Of a stretch of 20,272 nt of DNA, positions 14,601-20,272 are shown in pieces (the stretch's first letter is position 1; the number at the start of each line of letters is the position of its first letter). The DNA comes from Anaerolinea thermophila (lineage in GTDB: Bacteria; Chloroflexota; Anaerolineae; Anaerolineales; DRKV01), in the NCBI GenBank assembly GCA_020722405.1, contig DYKW01000009.1, positions 1 to 20,272 of the forward strand, written 5' to 3'. The notes under the pieces are model-generated. The model was not told where the DNA came from. It saw only the letters and a list, made by a program, of their open reading frames with translations, and did no database searches. Made by a program: the position numbers and the translations under genes.

Positions 14601-15896
14601 GATACAATCTTGGAACCAATTCGTCAAGGAAAACTTTTCTCAGTCGCCAAAGCAAGACAAGCACTGATCCTGTTAGAACAGACGCTAAACCGCCCACGAC
14701 TGTCCGATAGCAAGCGCGAGGAAATCGAACAATTGCACCCCCGTCTTGAAGAAGCGCTGATAAAAGCCAACGATTATGACCAGCAAGTTGCCAAATGGGT
14801 AACAGAACTTGAAAAGAGTGATTTCGACGACCTGCTACGCTTGCATGAGAGATTAAAAGAAATCCCATTCACATCTTTTGTGCAGCCAGAGCAGCCATCT
14901 ATTCCAGAATTGCAAAACCGTTGGGAAAAGGCTTTGCAGTCAGCACTGAGGGATTTCTGTTCCAAGCATTCAAAATTAGATGATTTGGCTGACTACAAAT
15001 CTCAGGAAGAACGACTCAAACGCGCCCGCAAAAGTCTGGACGATTATCCTGCTTTTGCCCAAAAAGTGGATGAAGCACTGAAAGCCCTTACCCGTCACCG
15101 AGAGGAATTGAAACAACGAGAGAGCGAAAAGAGCATCGTCGAGGCGATCACAAACATGGCCCCATCGGCAAGTTTGGCTGTTCTCTATGAATATCGAGCC
15201 CGTCTGACCAAATTCAAAAATCTTACCCCGCAGACTGAGGCGCTACGGGCAGAAAAAATCAGTCAAGTGGAAACGAAAATCGGACAATACGAACAGGTTG
15301 CGCAATTATTGCCCGCGGCAATTGCCAAAGCAAAGGCATTGCCTGAATTACGTCATCAGCGAGATTTGCTCTTGCGTAACTTGACCGCCTTACAAGGAAC
15401 ATCTCACGAGACGGTTTTGCTCGAATCCCAGCAAAAAATTGAACAATTGGATGCCTTTTTTGAAAGTCTCCAAAATCTTGACCATCTTCCGTCCCACACT
15501 CCTGATGATTTGGAATCTATCGAATCTCAACTCGAAGATATGGAGAGGCTGTTCAGTTCATGGCTAAGCCCAGTGCAGCAAGATCTGTTGAAATCGAAGC
15601 GAAAGGAAATCAGCCAACTGCGGCAGCGTAAAATCTCCGAAGCACATGCTTGGCTGGAAGAACTTGCAAGACGCTATAAGAATAGTGAAATGCCTACAAA
15701 CCTGCTTAAAATGCTCGAAACCCCGCCTGCTTTTCTGTCAGGAGAAGACCTGAGTCGTATCAGCCAACTTAAACAGACTTTGCATAGGAAGATAGAAGAC
15801 GATCTTGTGGCACAAATTGAGGAGCGCTTTATTCGTATCACCGATATTGCAACTCGCCGTCGCTGTTTAGAGCGATTGCAGCAATTGATGGAATAA
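11694..15896 (+). CDS. brxC: BREX ATPase BrxC/PglY
   Basis: The 1400-aa protein has the BrxC/PglY P-loop as NYGRGKSH (81-88), preceded by ENRFVLTA, and a Walker B strand GLLILFDEFSLFLH (260-273). KLQELLNGISY and VFLAFSQQD follow as sensor-region strands. Its length is typical for the family. Residues from about 1000 onward are rich in charged heptads (for instance ERLKEI, EERLKRARKSLDDY, EALKALTRHREELKQRESEK), predicting long coiled coils. BrxC is an essential large ATPase of all BREX types, thought to help recognise and mark DNA and block phage replication. A GGGAGGA ribosome-binding site lies about ten bases before the start. Only two bases separate its stop from pglZ. In SspBCD-FGH cassettes the equivalent gene would be sspF if my memory of that naming is right. 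Confidence 0.88.
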   Translation: MKIEELVKMDVEGEFRSDVQLSDFENPIFNLQLLRNYIFTIHAPTTLGFAQRDYSAKGVLDLLKTAFTVERFENRFVLTANYGRGKSHLALTLANIFSRPTNSEEVEIVLSRFGQALNNPSQLAGYREFKNSKGEFLVIRLQGDSINDLQEGFVLALEQALSEHDATVGLEIPLWTHTAANWLRGLEGQIRQRAEEFLSQENTDLASLIESLKQEGARELTLELFKHLNGVYPNFGREINLKDLIVWVVDEVCKPKGFGGLLILFDEFSLFLHKYVESRSIGKLQELLNGISYRPGKSVFLAFSQQDVDTVAETYAQGQRREDVKKELERLPKDKRGRLFSLMESVLDAYLKQDEAAWDEFQSQQSVRSALAQAREIVLEYFSKHYFDELHWDVDSFGTKVIKGCFPLHPLTTAFLSIHQFEAGASENPRTALQFVRESWSRIRKQEAELLDGQPNFVYPIALADFFGEQLSKKWYAAYQNALQTAPQALGVEQQKVLRALFIQTAVNLKAQAGAQIELLHHLSGLERDTIKRVLKEMAAVKIIHSDPVNKVSSLWPASTRPQEVEEILQNALEKTPVDQALMAHIVSAFARAPMELTLQFGNTSDWAPYQVAMTAEMFNAQELRKLIQPYRIGVSNIEEGKRGLVVWLIAQTEQEKNSLRQIAQATLDKALTNTTSPLPIVIVCPKRPVPGLVTVARRVKALENLDRTNREKIGSMMYTQEQGLTQASFLNAVSDLVGDIHNYAELPHSLLEYAIPSVYLPSVQALKNLSLKSILTDCYRQAYAYRVDFYTQYTVSGKGPNQLRNAVQNVVRGLFIDEIAGSLPTLKNKDIQFQLITYYLTQRWGLLAPQNYAIQPPTIIALQQAWDILNQAFPPGCNEVRVQDVLIQLLNPPYGHDYNTLVLLLAAWIGYHRHEISRFSLNGQIVSLNQFKGLFNESKSLQEFFTRIFILSPLALSRAKPDEMYRQADTILEPIRQGKLFSVAKARQALILLEQTLNRPRLSDSKREEIEQLHPRLEEALIKANDYDQQVAKWVTELEKSDFDDLLRLHERLKEIPFTSFVQPEQPSIPELQNRWEKALQSALRDFCSKHSKLDDLADYKSQEERLKRARKSLDDYPAFAQKVDEALKALTRHREELKQRESEKSIVEAITNMAPSASLAVLYEYRARLTKFKNLTPQTEALRAEKISQVETKIGQYEQVAQLLPAAIAKAKALPELRHQRDLLLRNLTALQGTSHETVLLESQQKIEQLDAFFESLQNLDHLPSHTPDDLESIESQLEDMERLFSSWLSPVQQDLLKSKRKEISQLRQRKISEAHAWLEELARRYKNSEMPTNLLKMLETPPAFLSGEDLSRISQLKQTLHRKIEDDLVAQIEERFIRITDIATRRRCLERLQQLME

Positions 15897-15898
15897 TT

Positions 15899-18061
15899 AT
15901 GAAGCACGAAATATTTCTCGACCGCCAGGGTAATTTGCCCCCTCTACCCAATGTCGTTACTATTGAAAACGAAGTGGAGTTTTTGCAAAGGGCAACCGAT
16001 GATACACCCGTACTCATCCGAGGCGAAAAATTATGCGCCTGGGCGGAAGCATTTTACACCCTTCGTGGTCAACCGGTACAGGTGCTCGAATCACCACAGA
16101 TGATCTTACGGCAAAGATTCCCATCCCTTTCGTTCGAACAGGTGCGCGAACTGGCAGGAAAAATCGGTAGGAAGCATCTATCTGCTCAAGAAATTTCCCC
16201 CGTTTTTGTGCTAAATGCCTGTTTCCCTGCTGATTACGCCCTATGGCAGGGCAGCCCCTCGCCCCAACATGCCGCCCGTTGGTTGCTCTGGTTGTTGGCG
16301 CACAAACCTAGCGAAGCCGAAGCGGCCATTTTAACAAAATATGCCCTCGATATGAGAAGGCAGGCTGGGGAGTCACCCGTTGCAGAACTCTACCACGCCG
16401 TCAATATGCCTCAGGCCAAAAATTTACTCTGGCGTTGGCTGGGCGCAGAAAAAGACGCTTTGCATGATTGGGGAGAATTCCCCATCGAACTGCCTCCACA
16501 ATGGCTAAATGCTATCAAAGAGGCCTGGATGAAGCGCATCATCGCCACAAATGGCAAGTTTTTTGCCGAGATGTTCTCCTTCCCGCTTACATTGGCTTTG
16601 CGCCAGGAATTGGCGCGCCAGGCCGCAGAATACTACATCCAGCCTGAAAATGCCCACCAACTGACCCGGGCCGTGCTTCGACAACTCCAACCATACCTCG
16701 ACCCATTGAGCCTGACCGCGCTGGAAGAACATTTGCCGCCGCCTATACCTTCCGCACTTCCAGAAAACGAAACCGATGTTTTGGACTGGTTCAAGCATCA
16801 ATACCTGCCCTACCGCCGCTGGCAGGCGCGATTCGGCGATGAAACTGCTCGACAGATTGCTGTCAAGCACGCTCAAACATTTGCTCGCTGGCTGCTGGAA
16901 CGCTATCCTCGCTGGTTGTTAGATGGCGAACATCTATCTTTCCAAAAATCTGCCCGCCTTAGCTCCACATCAGATGCGCTGATCTTGTGCATCATCCTCG
17001 ATGGCCTGCCTGCCTGGGATGCAGAATGGCTGGCCCAAGAACTTTCCGCCCGCGCACCACGCTTGACTTTGTTGCAGAAAAACTACTGCTTCACCGCCCT
17101 GCCAACCGTCACTGAATTTGCCAAAGAATCCCTGCTGCGAGGCGTTCCCCCACGTCATGCTCCGCAGACTCCAACTTTAGGCAAAATCCTGCCCGATAAT
17201 CGCTCTCCACACAAACACCTGAGAGATGTCACTGCCGGGCAGGTCTGGTTTTGGCGAGTGGAACAGCCCGATAAAGCCTATCACTTCGAGCAGGAAGACA
17301 AGCGTGAGCGGCAAGTGCGCGCCGAACTCCAGTCCACCGTTGATGAAATCGAAAAAATCGTCAGCGCAATACCGAATACCCTCCGCCTGAACATCCTGCT
17401 CACCAGCGACCACGGGCGGCTGCTGAATCCGCATTCCCCGCGCCAATTGCCGGTTGGCGAGGGAATGCAAGCGCATGGGCGCGCTGGCTGGGGAAACACC
17501 CAACGCAATTTTCCTGAAAACGGCTTCGATGTAGATGAAAAAGCTGGTTGGGTCGAACTCTATGGTGAACGCTTTGGCATGACGCACAATCTACGCCTGG
17601 CCTGGGGAGAGGACAGTTTCGCACACATCAATGGGACAGAAGCCTTTCCACATGGCGGGCTATTCCCTGAAGAAGTCATTGTCCCCTGGTTCATCTTCCG
17701 GCGCGATGCGCAGCCTCCTGATTTGGAAATCACCTTGACCGGCGCCGGCGAAGCCGATATGAGCGGCGAAGTGCTGGTCTCGATTCTCAACCAAAGTCCG
17801 CTGGCGTTGGAATGCCGCCAAATCAGTTTTTCGCATGGAGTTACACTGAACGGTAACTGGAACATCCCGCCCCTGAGCGAACGCCAATTCAAGGCATCGC
17901 TCACCTCTTGGCCGCCCCAATCAGCGCAAGGCAAAGTGACCGCTTCGCTTTTGTTCTCGCAGGCAAACGGCGCAACTTTTACCCAAACCGTCCATGCCGC
18001 CTTGCAAATCAACGTCCTCTACGACCGGTCAGACGACCTGCTCAAGGATTTGGATTTATGA
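15899..18061 (+). CDS. pglZ: BREX PglZ, alkaline-phosphatase-superfamily protein
   Basis: The 720-aa product carries the PglZ domain in its second half: LILCIILDGLPAWD (361-374) with the first metal-binding aspartate, ALPTVTEFAKESLLRG (400-415) where the nucleophilic Thr/Ser is expected, LTSDHGR (501-507) with the metal-binding Asp-His, and FPHGGLFPEEVIVPWF (583-598) with the final metal-binding His. These are the alkaline-phosphatase-superfamily motifs in order, so the site looks intact. The N-terminal 350 residues are helical. PglZ is the one gene shared by all BREX and Pgl systems; purified relatives act as phosphodiesterases or nucleases, with the role in defence unresolved. The start follows the brxC stop by two bases, and its end overlaps brxL by four (ATGA). 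Confidence 0.9.
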   Translation: MKHEIFLDRQGNLPPLPNVVTIENEVEFLQRATDDTPVLIRGEKLCAWAEAFYTLRGQPVQVLESPQMILRQRFPSLSFEQVRELAGKIGRKHLSAQEISPVFVLNACFPADYALWQGSPSPQHAARWLLWLLAHKPSEAEAAILTKYALDMRRQAGESPVAELYHAVNMPQAKNLLWRWLGAEKDALHDWGEFPIELPPQWLNAIKEAWMKRIIATNGKFFAEMFSFPLTLALRQELARQAAEYYIQPENAHQLTRAVLRQLQPYLDPLSLTALEEHLPPPIPSALPENETDVLDWFKHQYLPYRRWQARFGDETARQIAVKHAQTFARWLLERYPRWLLDGEHLSFQKSARLSSTSDALILCIILDGLPAWDAEWLAQELSARAPRLTLLQKNYCFTALPTVTEFAKESLLRGVPPRHAPQTPTLGKILPDNRSPHKHLRDVTAGQVWFWRVEQPDKAYHFEQEDKRERQVRAELQSTVDEIEKIVSAIPNTLRLNILLTSDHGRLLNPHSPRQLPVGEGMQAHGRAGWGNTQRNFPENGFDVDEKAGWVELYGERFGMTHNLRLAWGEDSFAHINGTEAFPHGGLFPEEVIVPWFIFRRDAQPPDLEITLTGAGEADMSGEVLVSILNQSPLALECRQISFSHGVTLNGNWNIPPLSERQFKASLTSWPPQSAQGKVTASLLFSQANGATFTQTVHAALQINVLYDRSDDLLKDLDL

Positions 18062-19479
18062 CCTCCCCCCTCACGCCTGAAGCCCTCGATGAAAAAGTCA
18101 AGACCGTATTTGGCCGCCTTGCCATCGACAAGCGCCGCCTGCCTAGTAGTCAACTCAACCGACGCAGCGTGCCAGCCTATGTCGCTGAATGGGTACTGGA
18201 CAGCCTCGCCCCGGGCGAAGGCATTGTTACGCCTGAAGAACTGAACAAAATCCAGACCTGGGCTGACCGTTTCCTGCCTTTACCAGATGAGGCCAAAGTC
18301 ATTAAAAACCGCCTTCTCAACGGCGAGGTTGTCAAAGTCCTGACCCCAGTAGAAGTAGAAATCATTCTAACAAAACGCACCAAAGAACGTGTGGCGCAAC
18401 TCAAACTCCTGGGGTTGAATGAGGTCCAAATCAACGATGGCATTGTTGAAGCCTATCCCGATTTACTCAAACAGGGTATGTGGGGCGTGGTGGAATTGAC
18501 CGACACAGAAGAGGGCATTGCGTTGACATCTTTCAAGCCCATGCAGGCTTCGGTGAACCTGGAAATATACAAAGAAAAACGGGCGGCTTTTAGTTTGGAA
18601 GAATGGCGCGCTCTGCTCTTGAACTCGATGGGCTACAACCCCTGGAAATTCAACGAGCGCGAAAAAACCTACCTGCTCTGCCGCCTGCTTCCGTTGGTGG
18701 AGAAAAACCTGCACCTGCTTGAACTTGCTCCCAAAGGCACGGGCAAAAGCTATCTTTACGAGAACATCAACCCGCGCGTACGGTTGCTGAGTGGAGGAAA
18801 TGTATCCCCAGCAGTGTTGTTTGTTAACAATGCCAGTGGACAATGGGGCTTGCTGGCACGCTTTGCCGTTGTTGTACTCGATGAGGTTCAGACGCTTAAA
18901 TTTGAGAAACCGCAAGAGATTGTCGGCGGGCTGAAAGGTTTTCTTGCCAACGGCAGGCTGACGCGCGGCGGCTTGTACGAGACATCCAGCCCTGCCAGCC
19001 TGGTCATGTTGGCAAATATCCTGCTCGATAACGAACAGCGCCCAATCAATTCCCTGCTCGTCAAAGAACTTCCCGACTTTTTACGTGAAACCGCTTTCCT
19101 CGACCGTCTGCGCGGAATCATCCCCGGCTGGAAGGTGCGCAAGCTGAGCGGCGACTCGTTTGCCCAGGGCATGGGACTGAAATCGGATTTCTTCGGCGAT
19201 GCCCTGCTGGCCCTGCGTGAGGATATGACCGCCAACCAGTATGCCCAAAACACCATTACCTTGGCAGGTGAAAAACGCAACAAACGCAATGAAGACGCCG
19301 TGCGCTTGATAGCCAGCGGGTTGATGAAGCTACAATTCCCGCATGGGCAAGTTTCTTCCGAAGACTTTGAAGTCTACTGCCTGCGACCTGCTATCGAACT
19401 GCGTCAACTGGTGTGGGAACAGTTATACCGGCTCGATGCCGAATATCGGCAATACGGTGAAGAAATCCGTGTAGTATAA
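18058..19479 (+). CDS. brxL: Short-form BrxL, Lon-like AAA+ protein lacking the protease domain
   Basis: The start at 18058 is chosen because it forms an ATGA overlap with pglZ; an in-frame ATG at 17908 would run deep into pglZ. The 473-aa product has an N-terminal helical region, Walker A APKGTGKS (224-231), Walker B VVVLDEVQ (271-278), a substrate-loop region GGLYETSSPASLVMLANI, and an arginine-finger-like FLDRLRGIIPGW. It ends shortly after the AAA+ module, without the Ser-Lys Lon protease domain found in the roughly 680-aa BrxL of type 1 BREX. From memory, a short subfamily of about 450-470 aa exists, so this is likely its natural length rather than truncation. BrxL of type 1 forms DNA-encircling hexamers; a motor or clamp role is likely here. 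Confidence 0.85.
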   Translation: MTSPLTPEALDEKVKTVFGRLAIDKRRLPSSQLNRRSVPAYVAEWVLDSLAPGEGIVTPEELNKIQTWADRFLPLPDEAKVIKNRLLNGEVVKVLTPVEVEIILTKRTKERVAQLKLLGLNEVQINDGIVEAYPDLLKQGMWGVVELTDTEEGIALTSFKPMQASVNLEIYKEKRAAFSLEEWRALLLNSMGYNPWKFNEREKTYLLCRLLPLVEKNLHLLELAPKGTGKSYLYENINPRVRLLSGGNVSPAVLFVNNASGQWGLLARFAVVVLDEVQTLKFEKPQEIVGGLKGFLANGRLTRGGLYETSSPASLVMLANILLDNEQRPINSLLVKELPDFLRETAFLDRLRGIIPGWKVRKLSGDSFAQGMGLKSDFFGDALLALREDMTANQYAQNTITLAGEKRNKRNEDAVRLIASGLMKLQFPHGQVSSEDFEVYCLRPAIELRQLVWEQLYRLDAEYRQYGEEIRVV

Positions 19480-19486
19480 ATTAAGC

Positions 19487-19534
19487 GTGGGGCAAGTCTC
19501 TGACCTGCCCGCGTAAATCGGAGATTTGCGCCAC
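19487..19534. repeat. T-shaped palindromic element A
   Basis: A 48-base segment folds as a three-way junction. Outer arms GTGG (19487-19490) and CCAC (19531-19534) enclose two hairpins. Hairpin 1 is GGCAAGTC, loop TCT, GACCTGCC (19491-19509) with one mismatch. Hairpin 2 is GCGTAAATC, loop GGA, GATTTGCGC (19511-19531) with one G-T wobble; its last base can pair either way. No T-run follows, so it does not look like a plain terminator. It fills the gap between the brxL stop and the desulfurase ATG almost exactly. Confidence 0.65.
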
Positions 19535-19535
19535 C

Positions 19536-19763
19536 ATGACCGCCATCTACCTCGACTACAACGCCACGACCCCCTGCGACTCACGTGTACTACAAGCCAT
19601 GCTGCCGTACTTTAACGAAATCTACGGCAATCCTGCCAACGGCTTGCACCTTTTAGGACGTAAAGCAGCCCGTGCAGTCGAAACCGCCCGTGAGCAAGTC
19701 GCTGGACTACTTGGGGCCAACTCCGGCGAGATTTTGTTCACCTCCGGCGCAACCGAAAGCAAA
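19536..19763 (+). pseudogene. Cysteine desulfurase (IscS/DndA/SspA-like), N-terminal remnant
   Basis: The first about 75 codons are a textbook class V aminotransferase start: MTAIYLDYNATTPCDSRVLQ, then AMLPYFNEIYGNPAN, and ILFTSGATES, the PLP-phosphate-binding segment. Homology then stops dead at the T-shaped palindrome beginning at 19764; the reading frame continues to a stop at 19925 but the last 54 codons are unrelated sequence lying over the palindrome and antisense to the toxin gene. The PLP lysine (about residue 200) and the catalytic cysteine (about residue 325) are gone, so no activity is possible. Directly behind brxL in a phosphorothioation island, the ancestor was probably the dedicated sulfur donor, equivalent to SspA or DndA. 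A housekeeping IscS could replace it, as known for some Dnd systems. Confidence 0.85.
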
Positions 19764-19812
19764 TGTACCGCCGACCTATGGTCGGCCTCACCAGGCGGAG
19801 CCTGGCGGTACA
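19764..19812. repeat. T-shaped palindromic element B at the desulfurase breakpoint
   Basis: Outer arms TGTACCG (19764-19770) and CGGTACA (19806-19812) are perfect complements. Between them lie two perfect hairpins, CCGACC-TAT-GGTCGG (19771-19785) and CCAGGC-GGA-GCCTGG (19791-19805), joined by CCTCA. The 49-base unit has the same plan as element A (three-base first loop, GGA second loop) with different stem sequences. It starts within four bases of where desulfurase homology ends. Confidence 0.8.
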
Positions 19813-19863
19813 ATGAGCATCGTGCAAAATCTTCGCGGTTGCGACAGATTTCCAAGAATAATA

Positions 19864-20211
19864 CTATAAAGGCAAGAAGACCACCTGATTTTCCAAATCC
19901 TCCGGTTCCCCGCCTTTGGCAATGATTTCCAGATCCTGGATGCACGCGCCAATCGTTACCCGGAGCTGGTGTCCGTAAATCACTCCCGAAAACAGGGTCC
20001 CATCTCGTTGACATTTCGCCGCGACTTCCAACAAGTCATCATCCTGTGTAAAAAGCACACGTTTCAATTCGTGCGCTCGCAGGAGTAATGAATGGTCGTC
20101 GAGTTGATCTGCGCCATCTTCGTAAGCTGTAACGACATCCACGCTGCGCAAACGCAAACTGACGGTTATCGCTTTTGGGACGTGGTGGTCCATGTAAAGC
20201 GACAGTGCCAT
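19864..20211 (-). CDS. DUF5615 PIN-like toxin
   Basis: The 115-aa protein has the PIN-like DUF5615 pattern: an early strand with an aspartate (LYMDHHVPKAI, D8), VDVVTAYEDGADQLDDHSLL at 24-43, RVLFTQDDDLLEVAA at 51-65 with the acidic cluster D57-D59, and a C-terminal EIIAKGGEPEDLENQVVFLP. Members are presumed ribonucleases of type II toxin-antitoxin pairs; the acidic residues would bind the metal. The start overlaps the stop of the upstream gene by one base (TAATG), normal for antitoxin-toxin coupling. It lies opposite in direction to the defence island and its 3' end is 51 bases from palindromic element B. The coding frame appears complete and undamaged. Confidence 0.8.
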   Translation of the reverse strand: MALSLYMDHHVPKAITVSLRLRSVDVVTAYEDGADQLDDHSLLLRAHELKRVLFTQDDDLLEVAAKCQRDGTLFSGVIYGHQLRVTIGACIQDLEIIAKGGEPEDLENQVVFLPL

Positions 20212-20272
20212 TAAACTAGCCCTTTATCCTTCAAACGTTTAATCAGGGGCGGCAGTGGGATGGATTCCTGAA
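20211..20272 (-). CDS. C-terminal end of the partner antitoxin (probably DUF433)
   Basis: Only the last 20 codons are inside the window, ending ESIPLPPLIKRLKDKGLV-stop, with the TAA overlapping the toxin ATG by one base. DUF433 proteins are the usual partners of DUF5615 toxins and are encoded just upstream, so this is the likely identity. The visible residues alone cannot prove the family. Confidence 0.5.
   Translation of the reverse strand, partial: QESIPLPPLIKRLKDKGLV

Noticed and set aside
17908..18057. An upstream in-frame ATG as the BrxL start
   Set aside because: It would overlap pglZ by 150 bases; the ATGA overlap at 18058 fits the spacing of the other genes and the family N-terminus.
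5258..19479. A canonical DndABCDE/DndFGH system
   Set aside because: No DndB, DndD or DndE-type proteins are present; only the PAPS-reductase-like gene is shared, and PglZ, BrxC and BrxL mark it as BREX.
5258..19479. Type 1 or type 2 BREX
   Set aside because: No PglX methyltransferase, BrxA, BrxB or PglW is encoded, and BrxL is the short form.
19761..19925. The 54-codon extension of the desulfurase frame as a real C-terminus
   Set aside because: It reads through the palindrome and then antisense to the toxin gene, and has no similarity to a desulfurase.
1..20272. CRISPR array, tRNA or rRNA genes
   Set aside because: No regularly spaced direct repeats and no cloverleaf or ribosomal RNA signature were seen by eye; intergenic space is too small for most of these.

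Overview
The window looks like a chromosomal segment of a Chloroflexota bacterium, most likely Anaerolineae-like. This is an inference from moderately high but uneven GC, an acetate-CoA ligase (ADP-forming) gene, several promoters that place the start codon at or next to the transcription start, and a DUF5615-type toxin pair. No 16S or other decisive marker is present, so the taxonomic call is soft.

Left part (1-5120): on the minus strand, the 5' end of a 2-isopropylmalate/homocitrate synthase-family gene sits behind a recognisable attenuation leader. The leader has a promoter, a 35-codon near-leaderless ORF ending in three closely spaced TTA leucine codons, and a strong intrinsic terminator just before the ribosome-binding site. 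Divergently, an ADP-forming acyl/acetate-CoA ligase gene is split by one in-frame TAA. It is followed by an intact MOSC-domain gene, a small CBU_0592-type membrane-protein gene broken by two frame changes, two small conserved hypothetical genes behind a good promoter, and a Tat-exported polysaccharide deacetylase.

Central and right part (5258-19479): an eight-gene same-strand anti-phage island. Its order is DUF4007 (SspB-like), a 1113-aa P-loop ATPase (SspC-like), a PAPS-reductase/DndC-like PP-loop protein (BrxP/SspD-like), a second divergent DUF4007 protein, a 153-aa BrxF-like protein without a Walker A motif, a 1400-aa BrxC/PglY ATPase, PglZ, and a short BrxL AAA+ protein. It reads as a type 4 BREX system joined to a single-strand phosphorothioation (SspBCD-like) module. 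No PglX methyltransferase is present, so self-marking is presumably by sulfur in the DNA backbone rather than base methylation. The genes are tightly packed (8-nt and 4-nt overlaps, a 2-nt gap), with a separate promoter in front of brxP.

Right edge (19480-20272): the expected sulfur-donor gene, a cysteine desulfurase, survives only as its first about 75 codons. The remnant lies between two 48-49-bp T-shaped (three-way-junction) palindromes of the same architecture but different sequence. Sulfur for the island must therefore come from a desulfurase elsewhere in the genome, if the island is active. On the minus strand the window ends with a DUF5615 PIN-like toxin and the tail of its probable antitoxin.

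Most unusual points: the duplicated DUF4007 arrangement with a degenerate BrxF in a type 4 BREX, an abrupt base-composition break inside brxP, the paired T-shaped palindromes around the desulfurase remnant, and the leucine-codon attenuator.
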